NCBI RefSeq assembly: GCF_016863195.1
Contig: NZ_BOOK01000055.1
Span: 1-64,000 of the forward strand
Direction of reading: 5' to 3'
Length of the DNA: 64,000 nucleotides
Source of the DNA: Paraplanobispora takensis
GTDB lineage: Bacteria; Actinomycetota; Actinomycetes; Streptosporangiales; Streptosporangiaceae
The position numbers and the translations under genes are program-made. Shown piece by piece: positions 16,145 through 24,652 of this stretch (position 1 is its first letter; every line of letters begins with the position of its first letter). The notes beneath the pieces are model-generated. The model was not told where the DNA came from. It searched no databases and saw nothing but the letters and a program-made list of their open reading frames with translations.

Positions 16145-18187
16145 CTAGTCGAGGGCGAAGGCCACCGCGGCGTCGGGGTCGTCGTCGTGTCCCTCGGCGA
16201 AGGCGGCGTCGTAGGTCCCGTCGCCGACGAGCTGCCGGGCGGTGCGCTCGGCCACGGTCCGCGGCTCCGACATGCTCTCCGTGCCGAACCCCCGCAGCCC
16301 GAACGTGGTCCACAGCCGCATGCCCGACCCCTGCAGCCGCGCCGTACGGTATCCGTCGCCCCGGACCGCGGCGATCACCGCCAGCTGCTCCAGGGCCAGC
16401 GCCACCCCGGTGGTGTCGCGCAGCCGCCACTTGGCCTCCAGCGACTGCCGGGCGGCGAACTCGGCCTCCTCAGCCCGGCCCAGGCCGAGCTGGGCGATGG
16501 AGAGCACGTAGTCGCCGTAGGCGCGGGCCCAGCGCTCGCCGCGGCCGTCGCACAGACGCTGGGTCTCCTCCAGCACGTCGATGGCCTTGGCGAAGTCACC
16601 CTGCCAGACGGCGGCCATGGCCGCGGTGACCAGGGCGAGGGGCTCGCTGACGGTCATGATCTGTGCCCTCCGGAAGTATTCGCGAACGAGTTCGATGCTG
16701 GGGGCGACCTCTTCGAGCTCTCCCACGCACAGGGCCCGGGTCGCCAGGCGGAGCTGGGCGTGGCCGGCCGCCGCGTAGTCGCCCCAGTCCAGGGCGGCCG
16801 CCAGCGCCATCTCGGCCCGGTGGCGGCCGGACTCCATGTCGCCCTGGGCCATCGCCACGCAGCCGTCGGCCCACAGGAGCTTGGGCAGGCCGGGGTCGGT
16901 GATCGGCGCGACGTCGATCGCCCGCTTCATGTAGTAGCGGCCCTCGTGCATGCGGCCCAGGCAGAACCAGAGGATCCACAGCGTCCCGGCCAGCTCGATG
17001 GACATCGGGCTGGAGGGCACGTCGGAGTCGAGGGCGAGGCGGAGATTGGTGATGGAGAAGTTCAGGCGCCGGGCCCAGCTCTCCTGGTCGGGGCCGTACC
17101 AGTTGCGGTCGGCGCGGCGGGCGAGGTCGAGATAGTAGTAGCGGTGCCGCAGGGCCAGCCGCTCCTCGTCGTGGAGCCCGACGAGCTGCTCCCTGCCGTA
17201 CTCCCTGATCGTGTCGAGCTGCCGGTAGCCGCCGGGCACCCGGATCAGCAGGGACCGCTCCACGAGGGCGGACAGCAGGCCGGGGACGTCCGGCAGGTGT
17301 TCGTCGCCGCAGACCCAGACGGCCGCCTCGGCGTCGAAGTTCCCGGCGAAGACCGACAGGCGCGCCCAGAGCAGGCGCTCGTCGGGGGTGCACAGCTCGC
17401 AGGCCCAGGCGATCGCCGCGCGCAGCGTCTGCCGGTGGGAGATCAGCGCCCGGTTGGCCGACAGCGCGGTGAACCGGCTCTCCAGCCGCTCGGCGAACGC
17501 CTCCGTCCGCATCGTCGTGACCTGCCCGGCCGCCAGCTCGATGGCCAGGGGGATGCCGTCCAGGCGGCGGCAGATCCGGGCGGCGGCCTCCAGAGCCGTC
17601 CCGTCCGGGGGCGGATCGGAGGTCGTGGACCGGGCCCGGTCGAGGAAGAGCCGCAGCGCGTCGTTCTCCCCCGGTGCCGCGTCGCCGGGCCGGGGCACCG
17701 GGAAGGGCTCGACGCGCAGGACCGCCTCCTCGGCCAGGCCGAGAGGCTGACGGGAGGTGGCGACGATCCGCACGCCGGGCGCCCCCGCCAGGATCGCCGT
17801 CACCAGCTCCCGGCAGGCGGGCAGGAGGTTCTCGCAGGTGTCGAGCAGCAGCAGGAGCTTCTTGCCCGCGAGGAACTCCACGAGCACCTCGGACTGGGGA
17901 CGGGGCGACTCCTCACGGAGCCCGAGGACGGCCGCGACCGTGTGGGCCAGCAGGTCGCCGTTGCGCTCGCCCGACAGCTCGACCAGCCAGGCGCCGTCCA
18001 GATGGAAGTCGCGGCATTCCTCGGCCGCCTTGACGGCGATCCGCGACTTTCCCACGCCTTCGGCGCCGACGACCGTGACCAGCGGCGTGTCGGCGAGAGT
18101 CTTGATCAGCTTCCGGATCTCGGCCTCCCGGCCGATGAAACTGCTCGTCTCCGCGGGGAGGTTCCCACGCCACCATGGGTTGGACAT
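16145..18187 (-). CDS. STAND (NB-ARC) ATPase with TPR region, copy 2
   Basis: A 680-residue paralogue of the 9652-11700 protein. It begins MSNPWWRGNLPAETSSFIGR, with Walker A GAEGVGKS, Walker B-like KKLLLLLDTCENLL, sensor IVATSRQPLGL and CRRLDGIPLAIELAAG. A conserved WARLSVFAGNFDAEAAVWVC segment matches WARMSVFSECFDAEAAQSVC in copy 1, and a helical TPR-type region follows to the C-terminus. There is no helix-turn-helix. The ATG at 18185-18187 follows AAGGAG; the frame is open further upstream but without support. It is the first gene of a probable operon with the ECF sigma and its membrane partner, so it may control or sense for that sigma factor. Ligand unknown. Confidence 0.78.
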   Translation of the reverse strand: MSNPWWRGNLPAETSSFIGREAEIRKLIKTLADTPLVTVVGAEGVGKSRIAVKAAEECRDFHLDGAWLVELSGERNGDLLAHTVAAVLGLREESPRPQSEVLVEFLAGKKLLLLLDTCENLLPACRELVTAILAGAPGVRIVATSRQPLGLAEEAVLRVEPFPVPRPGDAAPGENDALRLFLDRARSTTSDPPPDGTALEAAARICRRLDGIPLAIELAAGQVTTMRTEAFAERLESRFTALSANRALISHRQTLRAAIAWACELCTPDERLLWARLSVFAGNFDAEAAVWVCGDEHLPDVPGLLSALVERSLLIRVPGGYRQLDTIREYGREQLVGLHDEERLALRHRYYYLDLARRADRNWYGPDQESWARRLNFSITNLRLALDSDVPSSPMSIELAGTLWILWFCLGRMHEGRYYMKRAIDVAPITDPGLPKLLWADGCVAMAQGDMESGRHRAEMALAAALDWGDYAAAGHAQLRLATRALCVGELEEVAPSIELVREYFRRAQIMTVSEPLALVTAAMAAVWQGDFAKAIDVLEETQRLCDGRGERWARAYGDYVLSIAQLGLGRAEEAEFAARQSLEAKWRLRDTTGVALALEQLAVIAAVRGDGYRTARLQGSGMRLWTTFGLRGFGTESMSEPRTVAERTARQLVGDGTYDAAFAEGHDDDPDAAVAFALD

Positions 18188-18590
18188 AGTTTCGTGCTCC
18201 TTCCACTGAAAGACATAACACCTGGTGAGGATTACGAACTCAGCGTGATGGGATTTGCGGGTGTGGATTCTTCCTCCCGAGGAGAAATCTCCCTGCTCAC
18301 CAGGGGCGAAGTTCCTCCTAGAACGCGGGAACGTCCGAATCCTCCCCGTTACCCCGGTGGCGCGGCTGAACTGGGGATTCATAAAGAAAATGCCGTAATG
18401 GATCGCCACCGGAGAACGTTCCCGGACCCGTTGGTCTCCGTCTCCGGACGCTCTCTCCGCATCGCGGGAGATCTCCTTCCGAAGATCGGAAAAAGGTTTG
18501 CGGAACCCCGCCGGGGGAACGGCTACTAGACTCTGCCTGTCCGAGCCGTGGCCACCGCGCCACGGTTTTCTGCGAGCTGGACGGAAACGC
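18188..18590. other. Intergenic region between divergent STAND and methyltransferase genes
   Basis: About 400 bases without a convincing gene. It should hold the divergent promoters. On the plus strand GGCTACTAGACT (around 18520-18532) contains -10-like elements for the methyltransferase, with a TTGCGG about 18 bases before GCTACT. Toward the STAND gene the only clear signal is the AAGGAG site. Confidence 0.4.
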
Positions 18591-19322
18591 ATGTCTGGGT
18601 ATGACCGCGTAGTGCAACCCGCGGCCGGCGACGAGGCCCTGGAGAACCACCTCGGTGGCGACGAGGCCAAGAACTACCGGCAGTACGAGTTCGACATGGT
18701 CGCCCCGCACGTGGGCCGCTCCCTGCTGGAGATCGGCTCCGGCCTGGGACACTTCGCCGAGCAGTTCCTGCCCCGGCTGGACCGGCTGGTGGTCAGCGAC
18801 TTCGACCCCTACTGCGTGGAGCAGCTGCAGAAGCGCTTCGCCTCCCACGACGACGTCGACGTCCTGCAGTTCGGACTGCCGACCGAGATCCCCATCGGGG
18901 AGAAGGTCGACACCGTCGTCATGATGAACGTCCTGGAGCACATCGAGGAGGACGTCGAGGCCCTGCGCTCTCTCGCCGCGGTCACCGCGCCCGGCGGGCG
19001 CATCGTCATCTGGGTCCCCGGCTACATGCAGCTCTACGGGGACTTCGACCGCAAGGTCGGCCACGTCACCCGCTACACCCCGGCCACGCTGCGCAGCACG
19101 GTCTCCAAGGCCGGGCTCGACATCGACGTGCTCAAGCCGATCAACTTCCTCGGCGGCATCGCCTGGTGGGCCGCCGTGCGCCGCGGCGGCGTCGGCTACC
19201 CCGACCCCCGCCTCGTCAAGATCTACGACCGCACGGTCGTGCCGGCCACCCGCTTCATCGAGCGGTTCATCCGGCCCCCCTTCGGCCAGACGGTCTTCTG
19301 CGTCGCCCGCGTCCCGCGCTGA
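18591..19322 (+). CDS. Class I SAM-dependent methyltransferase
   Basis: A 243-residue methyltransferase of the UbiE/Methyltransf_11/23 type. Motif I is LLEIGSGLGHFAEQFLP, motif II VSDFDPYCVEQLQKRF, then DTVVMMNVLEHIEEDVEALR and APGGRIVIWVPGYMQLYGDFD. The C-terminal part contains a hydrophobic INFLGGIAWWAAVRRG and FIERFIRPPFGQTVF, similar to membrane-proximal methyltransferases working beside glycolipid enzymes. The ATG at 18591 is chosen because MSGYDRVVQPAAGDEAL is the natural start; the preceding GGACGG is a modest ribosome-binding site. Substrate unknown. Confidence 0.82.
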   Translation: MSGYDRVVQPAAGDEALENHLGGDEAKNYRQYEFDMVAPHVGRSLLEIGSGLGHFAEQFLPRLDRLVVSDFDPYCVEQLQKRFASHDDVDVLQFGLPTEIPIGEKVDTVVMMNVLEHIEEDVEALRSLAAVTAPGGRIVIWVPGYMQLYGDFDRKVGHVTRYTPATLRSTVSKAGLDIDVLKPINFLGGIAWWAAVRRGGVGYPDPRLVKIYDRTVVPATRFIERFIRPPFGQTVFCVARVPR

Positions 19323-19444
19323 CCCGCGCCCCGCGCGCCGTACCCACTCTCACGAAACTCCCAGGGTTCTCCTCCGGCGGTCCAAGCACCGGACGGTTGC
19401 ATGATCGTCACCTCCCGCCGGGAGGGCACCCTCGAAGGAGAATC

Positions 19445-19969
19445 ATGAAGAGACGACTGGCACTCGGCGCCGCGGCCATTACGGCGTCGATCATGCTGAC
19501 CGGCTCCAGCGCCTGGGCCACCGGCACCGCCGACACCGCCGCCCCCGTGCCGGCCGGGGTCACCGCGATCGCCGACCAGCTGCTGAAGGCCGACTCCACG
19601 CTGCGCGGGCCCGGCCTGCGCAGCCACTACAACCTCTGGGTCGTCGGGATCCACGGCCAGGCCACGGTCCGCGACAAGAACCAGGTGTTCATCAACTACA
19701 CCTGGCAGCGCGGCGTCATCACCGCCAAGGCCGACGGCCGGCTGACGGTCAAGAGCAAGGACGGGCTCTACCGCAACTGGAACCTCGACCCGACCACCCG
19801 GATCCGCAGGCTCGGCGCGCGCGCCGACCTGTCCAAGCTGGTCGTCGGTGACGGGGTCTTCGTGATCGGCGTCCCGACCTCCACCGACCCGACCGCCGCG
19901 GCGGTGTTCGTGCCGCGCAACCGCGCCGTCCTGGACCAGCCGGCCACCCCGGCGCCCTCGGGGAGCTGA
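19445..19969 (+). CDS. Secreted protein with DUF5666-like domain
   Basis: A 174-residue exported protein. The signal peptide (residues 1-24, MKRRLALGAAAITASIMLTG, cut near AWA) follows a strong AAGGAG ribosome-binding site. The mature part begins with a short linker and contains a beta-rich segment, GVITAKADGRLTVKSKDG, DPTTRIRRLGARADLSKLVV and GDGVFVIGVPTS, which resembles DUF5666, an OB-like fold often repeated in secreted actinobacterial proteins. Only one copy is present. It is followed by a good hairpin terminator and is likely monocistronic. Function unknown. Confidence 0.7.
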   Translation: MKRRLALGAAAITASIMLTGSSAWATGTADTAAPVPAGVTAIADQLLKADSTLRGPGLRSHYNLWVVGIHGQATVRDKNQVFINYTWQRGVITAKADGRLTVKSKDGLYRNWNLDPTTRIRRLGARADLSKLVVGDGVFVIGVPTSTDPTAAAVFVPRNRAVLDQPATPAPSGS

Positions 19970-20002
19970 GCCCCCGGCCGGCCTCGGGGAGATGATCGGG
20001 GG

Positions 20003-20038
20003 CGGTGAGGGCCCGCCGGATGCGCCGGGCCCTCACCG
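20003..20038 (+). terminator. Terminator after the secreted protein gene
   Basis: Perfect 12-bp arms CGGTGAGGGCCC and GGGCCCTCACCG with a 12-base loop, followed by TTCCG, lie 34 bases after the stop. Confidence 0.65.
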
Positions 20039-20061
20039 TTCCGCCCGGTGAAGCCGACGAA

Positions 20062-20093
20062 CCCGATAGCCCGATAGCCCGATAGCCCGATAA
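20062..20093. repeat. Four tandem 8-bp repeats upstream of the response regulator
   Basis: The unit CCCGATAG is repeated three times exactly and a fourth time as CCCGATAA, ending about 46 bases before the response regulator start. It could be an array of direct half-sites for the regulator or a slippage-prone tract. Confidence 0.9.
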
Positions 20094-20139
20094 AGATAGA
20101 CATGGCCCCATGGGGCTGGATAGGCGAAGATTTCCCCCC

Positions 20140-20835
20140 ATGAGTGAGCCGGCCATCCTTGTCGTCGAGGACGACCCCAACATCCGCGACATCGTCGAGG
20201 TCGCCCTGCGCTTCCACGGGTTCCGGGTACGGGGCGTGACCACCGGCGGGGAGGCCCTGGACGAGGTGCACCGCGATCCGCCCGCTCTGGTCGTGCTGGA
20301 TGTGATGCTGCCCGACATCGACGGGTTCGAGGTGTGCCGCAGGATCCGCGCGCGGGACCCGCACACCCCGGTGATCTTCCTGACCGCCAGGGACGCCACC
20401 TCGGACACCGTGCACGGGCTCGCCCTCGGCGGCGACGACTACGTCGCCAAGCCCTTCTCCGTCGAGGCGCTCGTCGCCCGCATCCGCGCGGTCCTGCGCC
20501 GCGCCGCCGCACCCGCCGCCCAGGGGCCCGCCGACGCCGTGCTGCGGGTGGCGGACCTGGAGCTCGACGAGTCGCGCTGGGAGGTACGGCGGGCCGGGGT
20601 CACGGTCGACCTGTCCCCCACGGAGTTCCGGTTGCTCGCCTTCCTGATGGAGAACCCGGACCGGGTGCTGACCAAGCGCCAGCTGCTGGAGCGCGTGTGG
20701 GGCTACGGAGGACCCTCCCAGGTGGTCGAGACCTACATCTCCTACCTGCGCCGCAAGCTCGACCCGCTCGGCCCGCCGCTGATCCACACCCAGCGCGGGA
20801 TCGGATACACGCTGCGCCGCTCCCAGGACACCTGA
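20140..20835 (+). CDS. OmpR/PhoB-family response regulator
   Basis: A 231-residue two-component response regulator. The receiver domain starts ILVVEDDPNIRDIVEVALR, with the phosphoacceptor Asp54 in LVVLDVMLPDIDGFEV, the switch threonine in FLTARD and the lysine in YVAKPFSVEAL. The winged-helix domain has VDLSPTEFRLLAFLMENPDR, VLTKRQLLERVWGYGG and VETYISYLRRKLD. The ATG at 20140 has little ribosome-binding sequence; an in-frame ATG at 20110 is possible. The stop overlaps the start of the kinase gene (TGATG). Tandem 8-bp repeats lie just upstream and may be its own binding sites. Confidence 0.92.
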   Translation: MSEPAILVVEDDPNIRDIVEVALRFHGFRVRGVTTGGEALDEVHRDPPALVVLDVMLPDIDGFEVCRRIRARDPHTPVIFLTARDATSDTVHGLALGGDDYVAKPFSVEALVARIRAVLRRAAAPAAQGPADAVLRVADLELDESRWEVRRAGVTVDLSPTEFRLLAFLMENPDRVLTKRQLLERVWGYGGPSQVVETYISYLRRKLDPLGPPLIHTQRGIGYTLRRSQDT

Positions 20836-22241
20836 TGTCCCTGCGCACCCGCCTGCTCACGGGCCTGCTGGCGGTGAGCACGGTCCTGCTGCTCACACTC
20901 TCCGGCGTGAGCGTGCTCGTCCTGCACGGGCACCTGCTGGAGCGGGTCGACGGGCAGCTCCGGGCGGCCACCGCGACGGCCGCCAAGAAGGTCGTGTCCC
21001 CGCCCGGCGGGACGCTCTCCCAGACGCTGGCCGGCTCCACCTACGCGGTCGCCGTACTGAACCTCGCCACCGGGAACGCCAGGCTCGTCAACGGGGACGC
21101 TCCCGAGGCCGGCGTCGTGCCGCACCTGGTGGAGAGGCTGGGCCGCGACCTGCTGAAGACCTACGCGGCGGCGAACGAGCGTTTCGACCTCGATCCGGCG
21201 GGCGAGTACCGCCTGATCGCACGGGCGGCCGAGGCCCGGCAGGGCAACCGGCTGGTGATCGTGGCCGTCCCCCTGGAGTCGGTCGACGCGCCGATCCGCC
21301 GGCTCGTCGTCACCGAGTTGCTCACCGGCGGCGCGCTCATCCTGCTGCTCGCCCTCGCCGGCCGCACGCTGATCACCCGGGGCCTGGCCCCGCTGGGGCG
21401 GATAGCCGGCTCGGCCTACAGCATGGCCAGGGACGGCGACCTGTCGGTCCGCATGCCCGAGGGCCCCTCGGAGGTCGGGCGGCTCGGCGCGGCGGTCAAC
21501 CTGCTGCTCGAACGGATCGCGGGCGCCCTGCGGGATCGCTGGGCCTCGGAGGAGCGGGTCCGCCGCTTCGCCGCGGACGCCTCGCACGAACTGCGGACCC
21601 CCCTGTCGACGATCCGGGGATACGCCGAGCTCTACCGGACCGGCGCGCTGAGCGCCGCGGACCTGTCCAGGGTCATGGGCAGGATCGAGGACGAGGCGAC
21701 CCGGATGGGCGAGCTCGTCAGCCAGATGCTGGAGCTGGCCCGGCTGGACCAGATCGCGGCCCTGCAGCCGGCCGAGACCGACCTGGCCGCGGTCGCGCGC
21801 GACGTGATCGCGGACTGCACGGCGATCGACCCGGACGCGCTGATCTCCGCCGACGTGCCCGAGTCCCTGCCCGCCGTCGTGGACGAGGCGCGGATCCGCC
21901 AGGTCCTGGTCAACCTCCTGGCCAACGTGCGGGCGCACACGCCCAAGGGGACCGCCGCCACCGTCCGGCTCGTCGGCTCCTCCGACGGCGGCGTGCTCAT
22001 CGAGGTCGGCGACGACGGGCCGGGCATGTCCCGTGAGCAGGCGGCCAGGGCCTTCGACCGGTTCCACCGGGGTGAGGAACGGCTGCCCGACGGCGCCGGC
22101 CTCGGGTTGTCGATCGTCAAGGCCATCACCGACGCGCACGGCGGGAGCTGCTGGATCACCTCGGCTCCGGGCTCGGGCACCTGCGTGCATGTGGCGCTTC
22201 CCGCGCGCCCGCACCTTCTCGGGATCCCTACCCGGGGGTAG
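20835..22241 (+). CDS. Two-component sensor histidine kinase
   Basis: A 468-residue membrane kinase of the EnvZ/MprB type. It has transmembrane helix 1 (about 10-31), an extracytoplasmic sensor loop (about 32-158), helix 2 (about 160-180), a HAMP domain (about 182-235), the HisKA segment FAADASHELRTPLSTIRGYA with phospho-acceptor His251, and an ATPase domain with VLVNLLANVRAHTPKGT, VGDDGPGM and GAGLGLSIVKAIT. It overlaps the response regulator gene by one base, so the pair is co-translated. The sensor loop has no recognisable domain and the signal is unknown. Confidence 0.93.
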   Translation: MSLRTRLLTGLLAVSTVLLLTLSGVSVLVLHGHLLERVDGQLRAATATAAKKVVSPPGGTLSQTLAGSTYAVAVLNLATGNARLVNGDAPEAGVVPHLVERLGRDLLKTYAAANERFDLDPAGEYRLIARAAEARQGNRLVIVAVPLESVDAPIRRLVVTELLTGGALILLLALAGRTLITRGLAPLGRIAGSAYSMARDGDLSVRMPEGPSEVGRLGAAVNLLLERIAGALRDRWASEERVRRFAADASHELRTPLSTIRGYAELYRTGALSAADLSRVMGRIEDEATRMGELVSQMLELARLDQIAALQPAETDLAAVARDVIADCTAIDPDALISADVPESLPAVVDEARIRQVLVNLLANVRAHTPKGTAATVRLVGSSDGGVLIEVGDDGPGMSREQAARAFDRFHRGEERLPDGAGLGLSIVKAITDAHGGSCWITSAPGSGTCVHVALPARPHLLGIPTRG

Positions 22242-22273
22242 CGTCGGAGCCATCCGCGCCCGAGGAGGTCACG

Positions 22274-24148
22274 ATGACCGAGTACGCCAAGGCACGCGAG
22301 GTGACCGAGCAGGCCCGAGAGAAGGAGTGGGTCCGGCCCAGCTTCGGCAAGCAGCTCTTTCTCGGCGACTTCCGCCTCGATCTGGTCCATCCCGCTCCCG
22401 CCCCGCCGCCCGAGAAGGCCAAGAAGGGCGAGGAGTTCCTGCGCGCCCTGCGCCGCTTCCTCGACACCGCGGTGGACCCGGCGCTGATCGAGCGGACCGC
22501 GCAGATCCCCGACCAGGTCGTCAAGGGGCTCGCGGGGCTCGGCGCGTTCGGGATCACCATCGACGAGGAGTACGGCGGGCTGGGCCTCAGCCACCTGCAC
22601 TACGGCCGCGCGCTGCTGCTCGCCGGCTCCTACTCCCCCGCGATCAGCACCCTGCTGTCGGCGCACCAGTCGATCGGGGTGCCGCAGCCGCTGAAGCTGT
22701 TCGGCACCGAGGAGCAGAAACGCGCCTTCCTGCCCCGGTGCGCCAAGGGCGAGATCTCGGCCTTCCTGCTGACCGAGCCCGACGTCGGCTCCGACCCGGC
22801 CAGGCTGGGGACCACGGCCACGCGCGACGGCGACGACTACGTCCTCGACGGCGTGAAGCTCTGGACGACCAACGGGGTGGTGGCGGGCCTGCTGGTGGTG
22901 ATGGCCCGCACGGAGCGCGGCATCTCCGCCTTCGTCGTCGAGGCGGGCAGCCCCGGCGTCACCGTCGAGCGGCGCAACGCGTTCATGGGACTGCGCGGCA
23001 TCGAGAACGGCGTGACGAGGTTCCACCGGGTCCGCGTCCCGGCCGCCAACCTCATCGGCCGCGAGGGCCAGGGCCTGAAGATCGCCCTGACGACCCTGAA
23101 CACCGGCCGGCTGTCCCTGCCCGCCACCTGCGCGGGCAACGCCAAGTGGGCGGTGAAGATCGCTCGCGAGTGGGCCACGGAGCGCGTGCAGTGGGGGAGC
23201 CCGATCGGCGGGCACGAGGCGGTGGCACGGAAGATCGCGTTCATCTCCGGCACCGCCTACGCGCTGGAGGCGGTGATGGACCTGTCCTGCCGTCTGGCCG
23301 ACGACGAGAGCAACGACATCAGGATCGAGGCCGCCCTGGCCAAGCTGTACGCCTCGGAGATGGCCTGGAGGGTCGCCGACGAGCTGGTGCAGATCCGCGG
23401 CGGGCGCGGCTACGAGACCGCCGAGTCGCTGGCCGCCCGGGGCGAGCGGGGGGTGCCCGCCGAGCAGATCCTCCGGGACGTGCGGATCAACCGGATCTTC
23501 GAGGGCTCCACCGAGATCATGCAGCTGCTCATCGCCCGCGAGGCGGTGGACACGCACCTGTCGGTGGCCGGGCGGCTCATCGACCCCGCGGCCTCCGGCC
23601 GCGACAAGGCCCGCGCGGCCGCCCGCGCCGGCGGCTTCTACGCCCGCTGGCTGCCCACGCTGGTCGCGGGCTCCGGCAACCGGCCCGGCGCCTACGGTGA
23701 CTTCGGCCCCCTGGCCGGTCACCTGCGCTACGTCGAGCGCGCCGGCCGCAGGCTCGCCCGCTCCACGTTCTACGGCATGTCCCGCTGGCAGGGGCGGCTG
23801 GAGCACAAGCAGGGCTTCCTGGGCAGGATCGTGGACATCGGGGCCGAGCTGTTCGCGATCACCGCGACGTGCGTGCGCGCCCAGGAGGAGGCCGCCGAGC
23901 TGGGGTGCAAGCCCGCCGAGGTCGCCGACGTCTTCTGCCGCCAGGCGCGGCTGCGGGCCGAGGCGCTGTTCCGCCGGCTGTGGACCAACACCGACGCGCG
24001 CGACGTACGGCTGGCGCGTTATCTCCTGCAGGGCCGCTACGCCTTCCTGGAGGAGGGCATCCTCGACGCCTCGATCGAGGGGCCGTGGATCGCCGTCACC
24101 GGCTCCGGTCCCTCGGAGACCGAGAACGTGCACCGTCCGATCCGGTGA
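22274..24148 (+). CDS. Acyl-CoA dehydrogenase, long (VLCAD/ACAD9-like) type
   Basis: A 624-residue FAD-dependent acyl-CoA dehydrogenase. The core has FGITIDEEYGGLGLS, the FAD/substrate segment AFLLTEPDVGSDPARL, the RIFEGSTEIMQL motif near residue 410, and VQIRGGRGYE. About 190 extra C-terminal residues (from about 435) form the helical extension seen in very-long-chain enzymes that associate with the membrane. The ATG follows GAGGAGGTCACG. The catalytic glutamate position is consistent with FEGSTE. It lies downstream of the kinase gene with a 32-base gap, but has its own hairpin terminator; co-transcription with the two-component genes is possible. Confidence 0.88.
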   Translation: MTEYAKAREVTEQAREKEWVRPSFGKQLFLGDFRLDLVHPAPAPPPEKAKKGEEFLRALRRFLDTAVDPALIERTAQIPDQVVKGLAGLGAFGITIDEEYGGLGLSHLHYGRALLLAGSYSPAISTLLSAHQSIGVPQPLKLFGTEEQKRAFLPRCAKGEISAFLLTEPDVGSDPARLGTTATRDGDDYVLDGVKLWTTNGVVAGLLVVMARTERGISAFVVEAGSPGVTVERRNAFMGLRGIENGVTRFHRVRVPAANLIGREGQGLKIALTTLNTGRLSLPATCAGNAKWAVKIAREWATERVQWGSPIGGHEAVARKIAFISGTAYALEAVMDLSCRLADDESNDIRIEAALAKLYASEMAWRVADELVQIRGGRGYETAESLAARGERGVPAEQILRDVRINRIFEGSTEIMQLLIAREAVDTHLSVAGRLIDPAASGRDKARAAARAGGFYARWLPTLVAGSGNRPGAYGDFGPLAGHLRYVERAGRRLARSTFYGMSRWQGRLEHKQGFLGRIVDIGAELFAITATCVRAQEEAAELGCKPAEVADVFCRQARLRAEALFRRLWTNTDARDVRLARYLLQGRYAFLEEGILDASIEGPWIAVTGSGPSETENVHRPIR

Positions 24149-24158
24149 CCCGCGGAAC

Positions 24159-24193
24159 GTGTGGGTACGGCCTGCGCCCCGCCGTACCCACAC
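24159..24193 (+). terminator. Terminator after the long acyl-CoA dehydrogenase
   Basis: Perfect 13-bp arms GTGTGGGTACGGC and GCCGTACCCACAC with a 9-base loop begin 11 bases after the stop. There is no T-tract. Confidence 0.65.
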
Positions 24194-24239
24194 CCTCGCG
24201 TGCGCCGCGGCCGGGGAGATCGGCCCCCGGTTAAATGCC

Positions 24240-24269
24240 TTGCACGGCCCGGCGGCGGCCGCATAGTGT
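24240..24269 (+). promoter_or_regulatory. Promoter of the 56-codon gene
   Basis: TTGCAC (24240-24245) and TAGTGT (24264-24269) are separated by 18 bases, a good vegetative match. The predicted start of transcription falls at about 24276-24277, on or next to the ATG of a five-codon ORF. Confidence 0.65.
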
Positions 24270-24276
24270 CGACGGC

Positions 24277-24294
24277 ATGTGGATTAACTCCTAG
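24277..24294 (+). CDS. Five-codon leader ORF (MWINS), probably leaderless
   Basis: ATG TGG ATT AAC TCC TAG begins at the predicted transcription start, so it could be translated as a leaderless mRNA. Its last bases, ACTCCT, are complementary to AGGAGT, the Shine-Dalgarno sequence of the 56-codon gene (24416-24421). This suggests that ribosomes on the mini-ORF could free or mask that site. The ORF is very short and this is inference from sequence only. Confidence 0.4.
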   Translation: MWINS

Positions 24295-24425
24295 AGCAGG
24301 CGTCGATCGGCCACGCCGATCCGCCCGCACTCAGCTCTCCGGCCCGTACCTCCGACGCGGCAGCTGAGTTCTCAGGCCCGGCCCCTCGCGGCGCCGCGTC
24401 GTCCACAGATCTTCGAGGAGTCCAT

Positions 24426-24596
24426 ATGCGAACCCGCTCAGTTAAGAAGCGTTCCGGGAAGAACAAGCCCGCGAAGACCTCCACCTCGCTTCCCGAGTGG
24501 AGCATGCCACCAGTGCCCCGGCAGATGCCCAAGCCGCACATGCCGATGAGGCCGACCCAGCAGCCGCGCCGGATCCCCGGCAAGGGCGGCCGCTGA
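24426..24596 (+). CDS. Small basic proline/methionine-rich protein
   Basis: A 56-residue ORF with an excellent ribosome-binding site (GAGGAG five bases before the ATG), its own promoter, a 150-base leader and a strong terminator that starts four bases after the stop. The protein starts MRTRSVKKRSGKNKPAK, is very basic (15 Lys/Arg, 1 Glu, no Asp) and ends in a Pro/Met-rich part with MPKPHMPMRP and RRIPGKGGR. No signal peptide, membrane helix or cysteine is present. I do not recognise a family. It could bind nucleic acid or the ribosome, or be a peptide precursor; neither is shown. Confidence 0.75.
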   Translation: MRTRSVKKRSGKNKPAKTSTSLPEWSMPPVPRQMPKPHMPMRPTQQPRRIPGKGGR

Positions 24597-24599
24597 AGA

Positions 24600-24648
24600 A
24601 GCCGGACCCCGCGGTCCCGCCCACTACGGGACCGCGGGGTCCGGCTTT
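24600..24648 (+). terminator. Strong terminator of the 56-codon gene
   Basis: Two perfectly complementary 20-base arms (24600-24619 and 24627-24646) enclose a 7-base loop and are followed by TTCC. This is one of the most stable hairpins in the window. Confidence 0.85.
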
Positions 24649-24652
24649 CCCA

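Noticed and set aside
9652-18187. STAND proteins as LuxR- or SARP-type DNA-binding regulators
   Set aside because: Neither protein has a helix-turn-helix at either end; the N-termini begin with the ATPase domain.
18248-18537. Possible plus-strand gene between the STAND and methyltransferase genes
   Set aside because: The open frame there has no start with a ribosome-binding site and no recognisable sequence.
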